Part shown: one piece after another, positions 35,161 to 35,602 of the stretch
Layout: every line of letters starts with the position of its first letter
Numbering within the stretch: the stretch's first letter is position 1
DNA from: Phenylobacterium sp.
GTDB taxonomy: Bacteria > Pseudomonadota > Alphaproteobacteria > Caulobacterales > Caulobacteraceae
NCBI GenBank assembly: GCA_017991675.1
Contig: JAGOQB010000020.1
Location: forward strand, 1-35,602
Direction of reading: 5' to 3'
Length of the DNA stretch: 35,602 nucleotides
Translations under genes and position numbers: made by a program
Notes under the pieces: model-generated
The model's input: the letters and a program-made list of their open reading frames with translations, nothing else
The model's database searches: none
What the model was told of the DNA's origin: nothing

Positions 35161-35479
35161 TCAGGCCGTGGCCGCCTCGAAAATCCGACGCAACTCCGCC
35201 CTGTAAACGCCAAGCAGATTATCCACCTCACGCATTCCGGCCTTGATATCCGCCGCCATTTCCTGCCGCTGATCCAGGCAGTCCTCCAGGTATCCAAGCG
35301 CCGCCTCCAATTCGACGCCCGAGGTGGGGATCATCCAGTTGTACTCCAACAAACCGAATAGCCCGCTGAACTTTCGGCTGTAGGCCACGGGCACCACCGG
35401 CGTGCCCGTGGAAAAGGCTCCGATACAGGCATGCATCCGGCCCGCGACAAGGAAGTCCAGGCTCGAGATGTACGATTTA
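35161..35479 (-). pseudogene. Polysaccharide pyruvyl transferase, 5' part separated by IS insertion
   Basis: About 105 C-terminal residues of a polysaccharide pyruvyl transferase remain. SYISSLDFLVAGRMHACIGAFSTGTPVVPVAYSRKFSGL is the family's signature near the C-terminus, with the conserved R-M-H-A. These enzymes add pyruvate ketals to sugars of exopolysaccharides or wall polymers, usually in proteins of 350-400 residues. At 35480 the homology stops at the terminal sequence of an insertion sequence. A frame that reads on into the IS can use an ATG at 35550, but those 20-odd residues are out-of-frame transposase DNA. The lost part should lie beyond the IS, outside the window. Confidence 0.82.
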
Positions 35480-35602
35480 GGCTCAGGACTCATAGCCAGA
35501 AGAGCACGGTAGCGGCGAGGGCGATGGCGGACAGGAAGACGGTCGGGCATCGATCGTAGCGGGTGGCGACGCGACGCCAGTCCTTGAGCCGGCCGAACAT
35601 GA
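35480..35602 (-). mobile_element. IS5 family insertion sequence, one end
   Basis: The element's end is GGCTCAGGACTC on the plus strand (35480-35491), next to a TTA/TA target as used by IS427-type members of the IS5 family. The transposase stop codon lies inside this terminal repeat. The rest of the element extends past the right edge. It has inserted into the pyruvyl transferase gene. The exact boundary is uncertain by a few bases. Confidence 0.75.
35490..35602 (-). CDS. IS5 family transposase, C-terminal end (partial)
   Basis: The visible 37 codons end with MFGRLKDWRRVATRYDR followed by CPTVFLSAIALAATVLFWL and a TGA stop. This is the typical C-terminus of IS5-family DDE transposases, where the motif around the last catalytic Glu (IE..FGRLKDWRR) sits just before it; that Glu would fall just outside the window. 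The gene reads leftward and is cut by the window edge. It catalyses movement of the element and has no role in the polysaccharide pathway. Confidence 0.88.
   Translation of the reverse strand, partial: MFGRLKDWRRVATRYDRCPTVFLSAIALAATVLFWL

Noticed and set aside
35161-35550. Intact 129-residue protein starting at 35550
   Set aside because: The first 20-odd residues come from out-of-frame transposase DNA; only the part up to 35479 is native, and it is the C-terminal third of a pyruvyl transferase.

Overview
The window is GC-rich chromosomal DNA of an alphaproteobacterium, most likely Caulobacterales (Phenylobacterium- or Caulobacter-like). The grounds are alphaproteobacterial rRNA-type promoters, the small DUF3126 protein, a TorF-type porin, a MopJ-like PAS protein and codon use. 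A complete minCDE operon argues against Caulobacter crescentus, which positions its division site with MipZ. The genus is inference.

Layout. 1-470: leader and three tandem promoters of an rRNA operon that runs leftward out of the window. 613-7460: Rrf2 regulator, lipoprotein, CBS protein, rhomboid protease, large secreted M16 peptidase, VOC protein and PAS protein. 7464-10776: leftward GMC oxidoreductase, aldo/keto reductase and TetR regulator, with a terminator between the first two. 10988-14652: MASE1 histidine kinase convergent with minC-minD-minE; minC is preceded by a hairpin and a 16-residue upstream ORF that overlaps its start codon. 14712-18262: calycin-like protein, succinyl-CoA:acetate-type CoA-transferase, enoyl-CoA hydratase and gamma-carbonic anhydrase, all leftward. 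18263-18584: a noncoding stretch with a palindrome, GANTC sites and a strongly structured RNA candidate ending in an intrinsic terminator. 18585-26867: phoH, DUF3126, a GH84 O-GlcNAcase-like hydrolase, an MFS transporter, cysE with a NUDIX gene, a nitroreductase, queF, an SDR and a porin.

27076-35602 is a surface-polysaccharide locus: a membrane-bound UDP-sugar 4,6-dehydratase, UDP-glucuronate 4-epimerase, UDP-HexNAc 6-dehydrogenase, AGE-family epimerase, hexapeptide acyltransferase, Wzx-type flippase and a polysaccharide pyruvyl transferase. The pyruvyl transferase is cut by an IS5-type insertion sequence whose end lies at the right edge. Together these make nucleotide sugars, decorate the repeat unit and export it.

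No defence system, prophage or CRISPR array is visible, and no clearly new multi-gene system was found. The points most worth following are the structured RNA before phoH, the GH84 enzyme, the minC leader ORF, the heptamer repeat shared by two convergent gene ends, the missing canonical start of the flippase, and the IS-disrupted pyruvyl transferase.
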